64,000 bases of DNA from Chloroflexi bacterium HGW-Chloroflexi-10 (lineage in GTDB: Bacteria > Chloroflexota > Anaerolineae > Anaerolineales > Anaerolineaceae). Of the stretch, positions 23,254-31,299 are shown in pieces. The stretch is taken from assembly GCA_002840755.1 (NCBI GenBank), contig PHBZ01000009.1:1-64000 (forward strand). Direction: 5' to 3'. Numbering within the stretch: position 1 is the first letter of the stretch; each line of letters opens with the position of its first letter. The notes below the pieces were generated by a model. It ran no database searches and was not told where the DNA came from. It saw only the letters and a list, made by a program, of their open reading frames with translations. The position numbers and the translations under genes are program-made.

Positions 23254-24651
23254 ATGACAAATAAAATCCATCAGGCTGTTACCCATGGACGTGGGTATAA
23301 AGTAATCTGGGGTATTGCCGCTCTGGGCACCTCGGTTATTTCGGGTATTTACGGGGCTTTACTGCCCATTTTTTACCAGGATTACCTGGGCTTATCCGCA
23401 CGCTGGATCGCAATTGCATCGATTGCATATGCGGTATGGAATGCCATCAACGACCCACTTTTTGGTCACATCACCGACAGCACTCGCAGCAAACACGGAC
23501 GACGCATTCCCTACATGCGTTTCACCGCACCCTTTCTGGCATTAACCTTTGTGCTGGTCTGGTTTGCACCTGCACAAGCCGGGGAACGAGCCATCTTCTG
23601 GTGGATGCTGGTGACCATGCTGCTGTACGACACTGCCTACACCATCATCGGATTGGTGTATTCCTCCTTACTGCCGGAAGTGACCGAATCGGACTCCGAG
23701 CGCAACGACCTGCAAATCTCCTCGTCTTTATTTGGCTTGCTGGGAACTTTATTGGGTTTCCTCATCCCAGACCTGTTTCGACCCAAAGCCGGCGGTGATC
23801 CCAGCTTTTTGCCGCTGCAAATGGCCATGATAGCCGTCGCCATCGTGGCTGCCTTATTGATTATTGCTACCACTTTAAAGGTGAAAGAACGCATGGAATT
23901 CACCCAGGTGGATAAACCGCTCGGACTGCGTGAATCGCTGCGTTTTACCTTCACCAGCAAATCGTTCCTGGTTCTGGTGGCTGCCAATTTTATGTCAATT
24001 CTGATGAACTCGCTGATCCTGGGGGCCATCTTTTATCTAGCCGATTACGTGGTAAAAATCAACACCATGCTGCTGTTAGCCTGCCTGTTCATTCCTTTAA
24101 TCATCGGGGTACCGTGCACCAAGATTTTCACCAAACGCTTCGGTGTGGTACGCGGACACCAAATCTTTCTATTGATAGCCGCCGCCGGGCTGCTTGCGAT
24201 CATGGTGGTGCCCACTGCGCTCATCCCGATCTGCCTGGTATTTGCCGGGTTCGGCCTAGCCGGTCCGCAAACGCTGACCAATATCCTCTTTGCCCAGGTG
24301 TCCGACGAAGATGAACTGCGCTCCGGTGTGCGGCGTGAAGGCGCTTTCTTTGGCGTTAATGCATTAATCACCAAACCAGCACAATCGGTAGCCATTGCGC
24401 TTTCGCCATTCATCCTTGAAGCGACCAATTTTGTCACCCGTGATCAGAACGGCGGTCAAATCTTCCTCAACCAACCAGAGAGCGCTATCTGGGGCATCAA
24501 GATTATCGCCGGATTGGTGCCAGGGAGCGCCATGTTACTAGGCGCCATTATTCTGATCTGGTTCCCGCTACGCGGCCAGAAACTGGAAGATATCCGTAAC
24601 CAGGTGTTGGAATTACACGCCAAAAAGCATAATCAACTGACCAGCGAATAA
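23254..24651 (+). CDS. GPH-family MFS sugar:cation symporter
   Basis: A 465-aa, 12-helix transporter of the glycoside-pentoside-hexuronide family (MelB/MFS_2 fold). It has the early motif AVWNAINDPLFGHITDSTRS, with Asp residues typical of the cation site, followed by KHGRRIPYM, and a central loop near residue 220. Imports a sugar or glycoside with Na+ or H+. The ATG at 23254 follows ggagaacaca. Single-gene unit with its own promoter and a hairpin terminator downstream. Confidence 0.85.
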   Translation: MTNKIHQAVTHGRGYKVIWGIAALGTSVISGIYGALLPIFYQDYLGLSARWIAIASIAYAVWNAINDPLFGHITDSTRSKHGRRIPYMRFTAPFLALTFVLVWFAPAQAGERAIFWWMLVTMLLYDTAYTIIGLVYSSLLPEVTESDSERNDLQISSSLFGLLGTLLGFLIPDLFRPKAGGDPSFLPLQMAMIAVAIVAALLIIATTLKVKERMEFTQVDKPLGLRESLRFTFTSKSFLVLVAANFMSILMNSLILGAIFYLADYVVKINTMLLLACLFIPLIIGVPCTKIFTKRFGVVRGHQIFLLIAAAGLLAIMVVPTALIPICLVFAGFGLAGPQTLTNILFAQVSDEDELRSGVRREGAFFGVNALITKPAQSVAIALSPFILEATNFVTRDQNGGQIFLNQPESAIWGIKIIAGLVPGSAMLLGAIILIWFPLRGQKLEDIRNQVLELHAKKHNQLTSE

Positions 24652-24667
24652 TCACTCCGTACATAAA

Positions 24668-24700
24668 AGCACCAGCCCTACCGTTCATAGGGCTGGTGCT
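24668..24700. terminator. Bidirectional terminator hairpin between MFS gene and flagellar operon
   Basis: Perfect 13-bp stem AGCACCAGCCCTA / TAGGGCTGGTGCT with a 7-base loop, between two convergent units. On the minus strand the stem is followed by TTTTATG, so it works better for the flagellar operon. Confidence 0.75.
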
Positions 24701-24763
24701 ATGTGCTGTGCAGGGGGAGCTGCTCATTTCTCCGCTGCACGTTGATAACGGTAATGCAATCTT

Positions 24764-25066
24764 CTACGGCCGGTACTGCTGACGGATGCGAAACACATAC
24801 GCCAGAATTTCCGCTACAACACGGTATAACTCCGGTGGAATCTCACTTCCTACATCCACCATTGAAAGCGCGGCCGCCAGCAAAGGATCCTCGTGAACTG
24901 GGATCCCACTCTCTTTAGCTTTAGCGATGATCTGTTCGGCAATCAAGCCCTTGCCACTGGCTATCACCCGCGGGGCATCATCCTGCTCAGGAATATATGC
25001 CAGAGCGGTTGCCTGGTTACGTTGGCTGCTTTTCTTTTGGGTTAGATCCACACGTTTGAATACCAT
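24764..25066 (-). CDS. FlhB C-terminal-domain-like protein (YlqH/FhlB family)
   Basis: A 100-aa protein that matches only the cytoplasmic C-terminal domain of FlhB: ATALAY, VIASGKGLIAEQI, AKESGIPVHEDPLLAAAL and a final EILAYVF. It lacks the membrane part and shows QATALAY where FlhB has NPTHYAVALKY, so the autocleavage site is missing. Such stand-alone proteins (YlqH in Bacillus) can partly replace FlhB-C in substrate switching. Start at 25066 after GAGG; 1 bp from the preceding gene. Last gene of the flagellar operon. Confidence 0.8.
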   Translation of the reverse strand: MVFKRVDLTQKKSSQRNQATALAYIPEQDDAPRVIASGKGLIAEQIIAKAKESGIPVHEDPLLAAALSMVDVGSEIPPELYRVVAEILAYVFRIRQQYRP

Positions 25067-25067
25067 T

Positions 25068-26417
25068 TTATACCTCGATATCCACTGATTGGAATGGGAC
25101 TGCCTTGTGCATGGGCTGCGGCAGACCGCCCGGCAAATCCGGAACACCCACATCGACATGGCTGGTCTTTACCTGGTAACCCAACTGGTTCAAGCCATCC
25201 TGCAAACCTGGCCATTCGGTAACAGCCAGTTGTTCCACCATCGCATTCGGCACCGTGATATTGGCCTGGACCTGCTGCCCGGCAAAAGAGAGATCAACCT
25301 CCATCGGTTCACCGGGCACCAATTCCACCTGGATCACCAGGCGGGTATAATTGGGATCAATCGCGCCACCGTGACCATTCTCGCGCTCAGATATACGGAT
25401 ATGCGCCGGCAGCATCTCTGCATTGGGATGCCGGATAGACAATGGAAAATCCAACTGGACCCAGTTACTGCGTCCACTGCCATTATCACTGCGCACATTC
25501 ATTAAATGACTCTGTCGCAGAGACTCTAAAAAGCCGTCCACTTCGTTGCCCAGTTGAGACTGGCCGGCCTGCTGTAATGATTGGCGCAGTTTACCCAACA
25601 CCATTAGACTCTCCCGCGAGATTGGCTGCTCCGGATTTTTTATCTGCTCGGCCAATTCATTTTCAAATGCGCGTCCCAGCAATTTTGCTAATGTTTCCAC
25701 ATCTTCCGTTAGTTTAATCGCCGGTTGATTCCATTTGAGCACCGTTTTTTCCAGCAACTGTAAGCTCTGCTGGATCAGGTTCTGAATTTCGGCTGGCTGG
25801 TTCCCACGCACGGCTGCATTTTGAAGCTGCTGCATCAGACGCACCAAAGCCGAACCAATTGTCTCGCTCTTCCCAGCCAACATCTGAATGCTACCTGCCG
25901 TAACCGGAAGTCCGAGTGCTTTCAATGCTACAGCCAAATCTGCTTCTTCCTGTCCCCAGCTACCCAATTTTTGCAAGGCAGTCTCTAGCTCGGAAAGCGT
26001 CTCCGGGGTAACCAACAAACCCTGTTTTAACGCTGCCTGAACCAATTGCATGGTTTCCTGAGACCTAGCCAAACCGAGTGATTCTAAAAGACGGGTGGCC
26101 AAGTCACGCGGCTGAATTAAGGCATTGCCTGGTATTTGTTGTTGATCCTTACGCACCAAGCGCAGTGTAATCCCCCCATCCGAAAGTTGAGTAACAATAA
26201 ACTGGGCTGATCCTTGTTTTAAGAGATCACTGGCCAGTTCTGCTGAGGGCATTCTTGCAACAACAGGCGTTCCCTGAATAGCGAGGGATGCCTCTGAACC
26301 ACTCACGTTCAGAACCTGGGCTGTTATCCTTTGATATAAACGCAGATTGAGGCTATTTAAATTGGGGGCTTCAACCGGAGTGCTTGGCAGTGGGCCGGTG
26401 ATATACATGGCACACAT
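25068..26417 (-). CDS. FliK-related (YlqG-like) hook-length-control-like protein
   Basis: A 449-aa protein, mostly polar and helical (many Gln and Leu; repeated QLLEK and LQNAA stretches). The C-terminal globular part reads RLVIQVELVPGEPMEVDLSF and LGYQVKTSHVDVG, similar to FliK C-terminal domains, where beta-sheet proteins contact the export switch. Pairing with a YlqH-like gene next door mirrors ylqG-ylqH of Bacillus. Start at 26417 after GAGGTCCCTT. A true fliK also occurs in the operon at 28737, so this is a second, related protein. Confidence 0.65.
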   Translation of the reverse strand: MCAMYITGPLPSTPVEAPNLNSLNLRLYQRITAQVLNVSGSEASLAIQGTPVVARMPSAELASDLLKQGSAQFIVTQLSDGGITLRLVRKDQQQIPGNALIQPRDLATRLLESLGLARSQETMQLVQAALKQGLLVTPETLSELETALQKLGSWGQEEADLAVALKALGLPVTAGSIQMLAGKSETIGSALVRLMQQLQNAAVRGNQPAEIQNLIQQSLQLLEKTVLKWNQPAIKLTEDVETLAKLLGRAFENELAEQIKNPEQPISRESLMVLGKLRQSLQQAGQSQLGNEVDGFLESLRQSHLMNVRSDNGSGRSNWVQLDFPLSIRHPNAEMLPAHIRISERENGHGGAIDPNYTRLVIQVELVPGEPMEVDLSFAGQQVQANITVPNAMVEQLAVTEWPGLQDGLNQLGYQVKTSHVDVGVPDLPGGLPQPMHKAVPFQSVDIEV

Positions 26418-26435
26418 AAGGGACCTCGCTTTTAT

Positions 26436-26467
26436 GGTTCCGGTGAGGGATTAGCCTCACCGGAACC
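26436..26467 (-). terminator. Strong hairpin between flgE and YlqG-like gene, without U-run
   Basis: Perfect 13-bp GC-rich stem GGTTCCGGTGAGG / CCTCACCGGAACC with a 6-base loop. It lies between the flgE stop and the next start. No T-tract follows on the minus strand, so it may attenuate or stabilise mRNA rather than end transcription. Confidence 0.55.
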
Positions 26468-26480
26468 CAATTCAACAAAA

Positions 26481-27743
26481 CTATCGTTTCAGGTTAACCA
26501 GTTCCTGTAAGATTTCATCCGAAGTGGTGATCACCCGGGATGAAGCCTGAAAACCACGTTGAGCCAAGATCATATTGGTGAATTCCTGTGCCATATCTAC
26601 ATTGGAGGCTTCCAAATATCCGGCAGCAAATGTTCCACGCCCACCGGAGCCAGCCAAACCAATCTGAGCTTCACCGGAATTCAATCCCTGCTGAAACATG
26701 GTGTTACCGGTTTTTATCAGACCGGTGGAGTTATTGAAGCGGGCTACTGCCAATTGGGCAACCTGTTCACGCATACCGTTTGAATAGATTAAGAAAACTT
26801 CTCCGGTTTTTGGAGTAATGTACACATCCGAAATAGAGCCGGCTGGTAAGCCAGTCTGACTGGTGACAGAAACTGAAGTATCAGAAGCCAACATGGTCAT
26901 GCTGGTCATATCAAAAGTCGGGGTAACAGCATTCGCGCCGGGTCCACCAGGGATTGAAACTGCCGTACCCACTGTACTGGCGCTGTATTGGCCATTTGGA
27001 TCAAAGGTGATCGTACCGCTGCCAACAGCGCCGGCCGGATCGGTCACTGACCATGACCAGGTATTGTCCGGATTTGCAGGAACGGGAGGAACAGCTAATG
27101 GGTCACCCAAAGTCGGACCAGTGCGGGTGAAATCCACTGTAGCTGTGTGCATATTGCCAAGAGAGTCATACAACCCCATGGTTGTTGAAATCGTATCGCC
27201 AACTGCGGTATCGGCACTGGCATTACCACCAATGATCGCACTTTCGGTTGAACGCGCTAATGTTCCACCCGCCTGGATCTGGATATCACTGGGAGGTAAA
27301 TTCGGATCAACTGTACCGCCATTGGTCATCCAACCTTGAATGCGCATACCTGTGCTGCTATTTACAAAAAAACCGTCTGAATCCATGGAAAGCGAGCCTT
27401 CCCGAGAATAACGCAGACCGGCACCACTATCGTACACCAAGAAACCATCACCCTGAATGGCCAGGTCCATATTTCGGCCAGTGGCCTGGAGCATCCCCTG
27501 GGTAAAAATGGGGGAGATATAGCCCAACTGTGAACCCAAACCAATTTGAATCGGGTTGACACCACCGGAATTCGCCGAAGGGCTGGCGCCTGGGCTAAGA
27601 ATTTGCGCGAACTGATCCTGAAACACGACACGGCTGGCTTTGTAACCAATGGTATTGGCATTGGCGAGGTTATTGGCGACAACATCCAGGTAAGTCTGGT
27701 GTAAATTCAGTGAGCTGATTGCGGTAAACATAGAACGTAACAT
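26481..27743 (-). CDS. flgE: Flagellar hook protein FlgE
   Basis: A 420-aa axial protein. The N-terminal rod/hook motif is MLRSMFTAISSLNLHQTYLD and VVANNLANANTIGYKASR; the C-terminus is EFTNMILAQRGFQASSRV and ITTSDEILQELVNLKR. The middle has a typical FlgE domain (TMGLYDSLGNMHTATVDFTR and NTWSWSV). Forms the hook outside the cell, exported by the type III apparatus and capped by FlgD. The ATG at 27743 follows AGGAGGC. FlgF or FlgG are less likely because of the size and the central domain. Confidence 0.85.
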   Translation of the reverse strand: MLRSMFTAISSLNLHQTYLDVVANNLANANTIGYKASRVVFQDQFAQILSPGASPSANSGGVNPIQIGLGSQLGYISPIFTQGMLQATGRNMDLAIQGDGFLVYDSGAGLRYSREGSLSMDSDGFFVNSSTGMRIQGWMTNGGTVDPNLPPSDIQIQAGGTLARSTESAIIGGNASADTAVGDTISTTMGLYDSLGNMHTATVDFTRTGPTLGDPLAVPPVPANPDNTWSWSVTDPAGAVGSGTITFDPNGQYSASTVGTAVSIPGGPGANAVTPTFDMTSMTMLASDTSVSVTSQTGLPAGSISDVYITPKTGEVFLIYSNGMREQVAQLAVARFNNSTGLIKTGNTMFQQGLNSGEAQIGLAGSGGRGTFAAGYLEASNVDMAQEFTNMILAQRGFQASSRVITTSDEILQELVNLKR

Positions 27744-27850
27744 TTTATTTGCCTCCTGAAGCAATTGTTTTGTTTGTCCCACGGGCTTCCTACAAGAGGG
27801 CCAGCCTATGAGTAAAAAATGAATAATTAATTTAGTGGTTCAACTTTTGG

Positions 27851-28273
27851 TTATTTCTGGCCGTTGATTTCAGTTTTTTCGGCAAAAACAACCGTATCAA
27901 TCTGGGTAAATACCCCTTCACCATGCGCATTGGCATCCATTGCGGTTACTACCATGCGTTCGCGTACATTGACAATAAAAGCCATATCATCCATCAACAC
28001 CAGTGAGGATTTGCCGCCTTTTTTATCAGCCTTGTCCACAGCCTGGGTCAGACGGTTCAGCCCATCATCACTCAACTCCAACTGCCGTTTTTCCAGACGC
28101 TGCTGCGCATGATTGGAAAATCGCAATCCCTGGGTCTCAGCCAACGTATCGGCAAAACTGGGGGCGGCTGTGCTGCCAGTTATACCCACAGGCCGGGTTG
28201 GTCCGTAATTTTGACTTAGCTTTTGCGTACGGCTAATTTGCTGGTTCGGATCGAATTGAATTGGATCAACCAT
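27851..28273 (-). CDS. Flagellar operon protein (TIGR02530-like)
   Basis: A 140-aa protein with the family core LRFSNHAQQRLEKRQLELSD, followed by LVLMDDMAFIVNVRERMVVT. Found in many Gram-positive-type flagellar operons between flgD and flgE, exactly as here. Role not established; possibly an export or hook-assembly factor. It starts 4 bp after flgD ends, so they are tightly coupled. Confidence 0.85.
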   Translation of the reverse strand: MVDPIQFDPNQQISRTQKLSQNYGPTRPVGITGSTAAPSFADTLAETQGLRFSNHAQQRLEKRQLELSDDGLNRLTQAVDKADKKGGKSSLVLMDDMAFIVNVRERMVVTAMDANAHGEGVFTQIDTVVFAEKTEINGQK

Positions 28274-28277
28274 TGCC

Positions 28278-28697
28278 CTACTCCTGTCGAATGGAAATCA
28301 CGTTACCTAATGGAGCAAACTGCTCACCGATCTGTAAATAGATCATGCCGCCCTGAACCATTGTTCCGGACACAAGTCCTTCCAGCGTGCTGCCATCGTC
28401 AAAAGCCGCAGTCACGTTTTTGCCAATTAAACTGGCAGCATAAGCAGACTGGTTGGAAACAGCCGATTCGCTCATAATCATTTTGATGGAACGCAATTCA
28501 TCGAGGGAGTTCAATGATGAAATCTGGTTCATCATATCACTGTCACTCATTGGTTCCAATGGGTTCTGGTTTTGTAACTGAGCCATTAAGAGCTGCATGA
28601 ACTCCACTGAACCAAAATCCGCATACGACTTAGTGTTGGTTTGTGGGCTTTGGGTATCACTGACACCATAACTATCCGATAAAGGATTTACAACCAT
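28278..28697 (-). CDS. flgD: Flagellar hook assembly (cap) protein FlgD
   Basis: A 139-aa protein with the conserved N-terminal FlgD block FGSVEFMQLLMAQLQNQNPL, then EPMSD and MMNQISSLNSLDELR, and a short C-terminal part (LIGKNVTAAF, GTMVQGG). FlgD caps the growing hook. It is shorter than enterobacterial FlgD (about 230 aa), lacking the Fn3/tudor domains, as in Bacillus. Ribosome site AAAGGAG. A small 6-bp hairpin (28721-28735) lies just upstream. Confidence 0.88.
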   Translation of the reverse strand: MVVNPLSDSYGVSDTQSPQTNTKSYADFGSVEFMQLLMAQLQNQNPLEPMSDSDMMNQISSLNSLDELRSIKMIMSESAVSNQSAYAASLIGKNVTAAFDDGSTLEGLVSGTMVQGGMIYLQIGEQFAPLGNVISIRQE

Positions 28698-28736
28698 ACT
28701 AATCTCCTTTCTTTAAAACTCCGCTGAATCAGCGGT

Positions 28737-29879
28737 TTATACACGGTAATCAATCCCGTTTAACGTCCGGATCTGCTTTACATTTACTGGCAAATCTTCT
28801 TTTCCAACTTCAGCATTACGCGATCCATGGTGGTTCGGTTTGCCGGTTTGCCAGGGCTGGCGCTGTGCCTGCTGCTGGTGGTGACCAACCTGCAAATTTG
28901 CCAGTTGGATACCGGCAGACTGTAAGGATTGGCGCAATTGATCCAGATGCGCTTCCAGCAACTTTCCTGTGCTGGCTTGATCGGTCTGCACCGATACGCC
29001 CAACCCTTGTGATGTATGGGTCAAACGAATATCGATTTTTCCCAAATCTTCGGGGTGCAGTTGGAAATGCAGTGATGTGTTACCCTGCTGCCACATTGCT
29101 TGAACCTGTTCTGAAACCTGGTTAAGTAACAGACGTGGTTGAGCTTCCGCCAGGCGGGCCGGCTCTATACTGTTCATTTTCGATTGGGTAAGGGCATCCA
29201 AACCAAGCATGGCCGGGTTAGGGACAGGGTTTTCCTGCTTCACAACTGTTTGATTTTCTTCACTCTGGACAGTGACACCTTTTGTTAAAAATTCTTTTCC
29301 AGTTTCCACTGCCTGTACCTGGGTTGGCACTGCCTGTGCTTCCTGTACAAAAGCTCTGGTAACCTGGTTTATGCGCTGGGTTTTCTCAGCATCCGCCTGC
29401 ACACCTTCAATATCACCGGCCTGTACCTGTGTTTTGGATTGGAGCTGTGCCCATTCCCTCAGGTTCAATGGTTCACCGGCTGAATCTTCAGCGGCTTCAC
29501 TCAACAACGACACAAAATCTATTGAATTTTCACCTTCAACAGCGCCAGGATCAAGCAGAGCGCCGTTTGCTACCAATGTTTGCAGATCCACTGATTGCAT
29601 TACCTGCAACACCAATTGCGGCGTCGCCGCTGCTGCTGGCAGCCCGACATTTCCACCCTCACCACCACTTAGGGCAGGCATCTTCAGGGGGGTAGTCTGT
29701 GGTTTCTGTAACATTGCCATCATCAACGCTTCCGCTTCCATGGCATTTTTCTTTTCCTCATCCTGTAAAACCTTCCCAAAACTGTCCTGATCATCTGGGC
29801 CGGTATCAGCGGGCTGCAGCGATTTTTCAGCTTTGATTTTTGGGGTATTTACCGGAGTCGGGGCAATTAAAAAATCCAT
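28737..29879 (-). CDS. fliK: Flagellar hook-length control protein FliK
   Basis: A 380-aa protein. The long, low-complexity N-terminal ruler region (Gln/Ala/Pro-rich, about 230 residues) is followed by the compact FliK C-terminal domain: LHFQLHPEDLGKIDIRLTHT, GLGVSVQTDQASTGKLL and LRQSLQSAGIQLANLQVG. Secreted by the export apparatus and signals the switch from hook to filament substrates. Lies 4 bp after flgB and before flgD, the common fliK-flgD order. Confidence 0.85.
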   Translation of the reverse strand: MDFLIAPTPVNTPKIKAEKSLQPADTGPDDQDSFGKVLQDEEKKNAMEAEALMMAMLQKPQTTPLKMPALSGGEGGNVGLPAAAATPQLVLQVMQSVDLQTLVANGALLDPGAVEGENSIDFVSLLSEAAEDSAGEPLNLREWAQLQSKTQVQAGDIEGVQADAEKTQRINQVTRAFVQEAQAVPTQVQAVETGKEFLTKGVTVQSEENQTVVKQENPVPNPAMLGLDALTQSKMNSIEPARLAEAQPRLLLNQVSEQVQAMWQQGNTSLHFQLHPEDLGKIDIRLTHTSQGLGVSVQTDQASTGKLLEAHLDQLRQSLQSAGIQLANLQVGHHQQQAQRQPWQTGKPNHHGSRNAEVGKEDLPVNVKQIRTLNGIDYRV

Positions 29880-29882
29880 CTA

Positions 29883-30290
29883 TTACCTCGATTGAGCTAT
29901 AGCTTGTAACAATGCCAGCTTTTTAGAAATTGATTGGCTGACAGCCTGGTATTGAATACCAGCTTCCGACATTTGCAATAATTCGGTATCGATATCAACA
30001 TTGTTCTGGTCGGCGCGCAAACTACCACCAGGCCGTAAGGAAACTTCATTGCCCATCAAATTTCGCACAGGAGAAGCCAAATGGGCGTTGTGGGAAACGG
30101 CCATTGGTAGTTCATTACCTGTTTTCAATGATTTTTGCAGCACATTTTCAAAATCCAGCTGCTGAGCCTTGTATCCTGGCGTATCCACATTGGCTATATT
30201 ACGACTGATCAACTGCTGCCGTAGTGACAGACCGTTGAGCGCCGCACGCGCTGTTTGCATGGCATCATCATTTACTATTGAATTGACCAT
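29883..30290 (-). CDS. flgB: Flagellar basal-body rod protein FlgB
   Basis: A 135-aa rod protein. The motif LISRNIANVDTPGYKAQQLD is near the N-terminus and ELLQMSEAGIQYQAVSQSIS, then KKLALLQAI, at the C-terminus. It forms the proximal rod with FlgC. Unusually, it is not next to flgC-fliE but about 6.4 kb downstream, between the transglycosylase and fliK. Separated by 3 bp from the preceding gene. Confidence 0.88.
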   Translation of the reverse strand: MVNSIVNDDAMQTARAALNGLSLRQQLISRNIANVDTPGYKAQQLDFENVLQKSLKTGNELPMAVSHNAHLASPVRNLMGNEVSLRPGGSLRADQNNVDIDTELLQMSEAGIQYQAVSQSISKKLALLQAIAQSR

Positions 30291-30293
30291 ACA

Positions 30294-30830
30294 TTACACC
30301 TTCCATTCATAATTGGTTTGATAAGTACTCATTACCCTTTGGACGTATTTCTGTGTTTCCTGATAGGGCGGAATACCATCATACTTATCCACTGCCCCGG
30401 GACCGGCGTTATAAGCTGCCAATGCCAGGGATACATTACCTTGATAACGATCTAATAGTGAACTTAAAAAGCGTACACCTCCTTCAATATTCTGAGCCGG
30501 GTCGTAGGGATTTACGCCCAACCACTGTGCAGTAGCAGGCATCAGCTGCATCAATCCAATCGCACCTGCCCCGGACACTGCTTCCTGGTTAAAATTCGAC
30601 TCGTTCTTAATCACAGCCTTTACCAGACTGGGGTCCACTCCGTATTTTTGGGAAGTTTGTTGGATAATGCTTTCAAAACTTCCGCCATTCAATGAACTGC
30701 CGCCGGTTCCCAGGTATGGGTTTTGGGAAACTGCGGTTTGCGCATTGGCGCCTTGCATCCGCTGCATCAGGGTCATCATCAGGTTATAGATCTCCAGATT
30801 GAACTGACCCGTGAAAATACTGTTATCCAT
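30294..30830 (-). CDS. Soluble lytic transglycosylase (SLT domain), flagellar operon
   Basis: A 178-aa protein. The SLT domain runs from about residue 52: [20 protein letters not shown] with catalytic Glu77, [29 protein letters not shown] and [12 protein letters not shown]. Cleaves peptidoglycan, probably making room for the rod (the job of FlgJ in other bacteria; no flgJ is seen). No signal peptide is visible in this reading, so it may be exported by the flagellar system. Start at 30830 after GAGGAGGC, overlapping fliJ by 8 bp. Confidence 0.85.
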   Translation of the reverse strand: MDNSIFTGQFNLEIYNLMMTLMQRMQGANAQTAVSQNPYLGTGGSSLNGGSFESIIQQTSQKYGVDPSLVKAVIKNESNFNQEAVSGAGAIGLMQLMPATAQWLGVNPYDPAQNIEGGVRFLSSLLDRYQGNVSLALAAYNAGPGAVDKYDGIPPYQETQKYVQRVMSTYQTNYEWKV

Positions 30831-31284
30831 TACGTGCCTCCTCGCGCCGCTGACGGAAAGCTGATGCGATATAAATATCGTCTTGCTGTTTGGCTTCCCG
30901 TTCTTTCTGGTCCTGATGAAAAGCTTCAATTTGTTTTTTCTTCAGTACCACCAGCATCTCTTCTTCCTGCTTCGCGGCAATTAACTCCTGGCGTTTACGA
31001 TCAACCTTCTCATCCATCACTTTAATGGCCTGGATGGTCTGGTTGATGCGTTCATCGGTCGCCACAATATTGGCGCGCAATATGGAAAGGTTAAACAAAT
31101 CCATCTCACCTTGTTGTTCCAAAAAAAGCTTCTCCAAAAGACCGGTACGGTTTTCGTACAATCCCATCAATAAATCTTCCAGATTCTGACGAGCAGCCAT
31201 TAGTTTTCCTAAATCTGTCTCCAATGCCTCTACCTTCGTATGGCGCAAGTCCAAAACATTTTGTAAATTGAATTTTGGAGTCAT
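30823..31284 (-). CDS. fliJ: Flagellar export chaperone FliJ
   Basis: A 153-aa, almost entirely helical coiled-coil protein ([20 protein letters not shown] start, then long heptad stretches and a basic end [11 protein letters not shown]). Size, composition and place directly after fliI fit FliJ, which sits in the FliI ring and helps substrate delivery to FlhA. Sequence conservation in the family is low, so context carries weight. Confidence 0.82.
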   Translation of the reverse strand: MTPKFNLQNVLDLRHTKVEALETDLGKLMAARQNLEDLLMGLYENRTGLLEKLFLEQQGEMDLFNLSILRANIVATDERINQTIQAIKVMDEKVDRKRQELIAAKQEEEMLVVLKKKQIEAFHQDQKEREAKQQDDIYIASAFRQRREEARNG

Positions 31285-31299
31285 TTCCTCACCTCATCC

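Noticed and set aside
26863-27339. Plus-strand frame of 158 codons inside flgE
   Set aside because: Antisense to flgE; no start signal or known domain.
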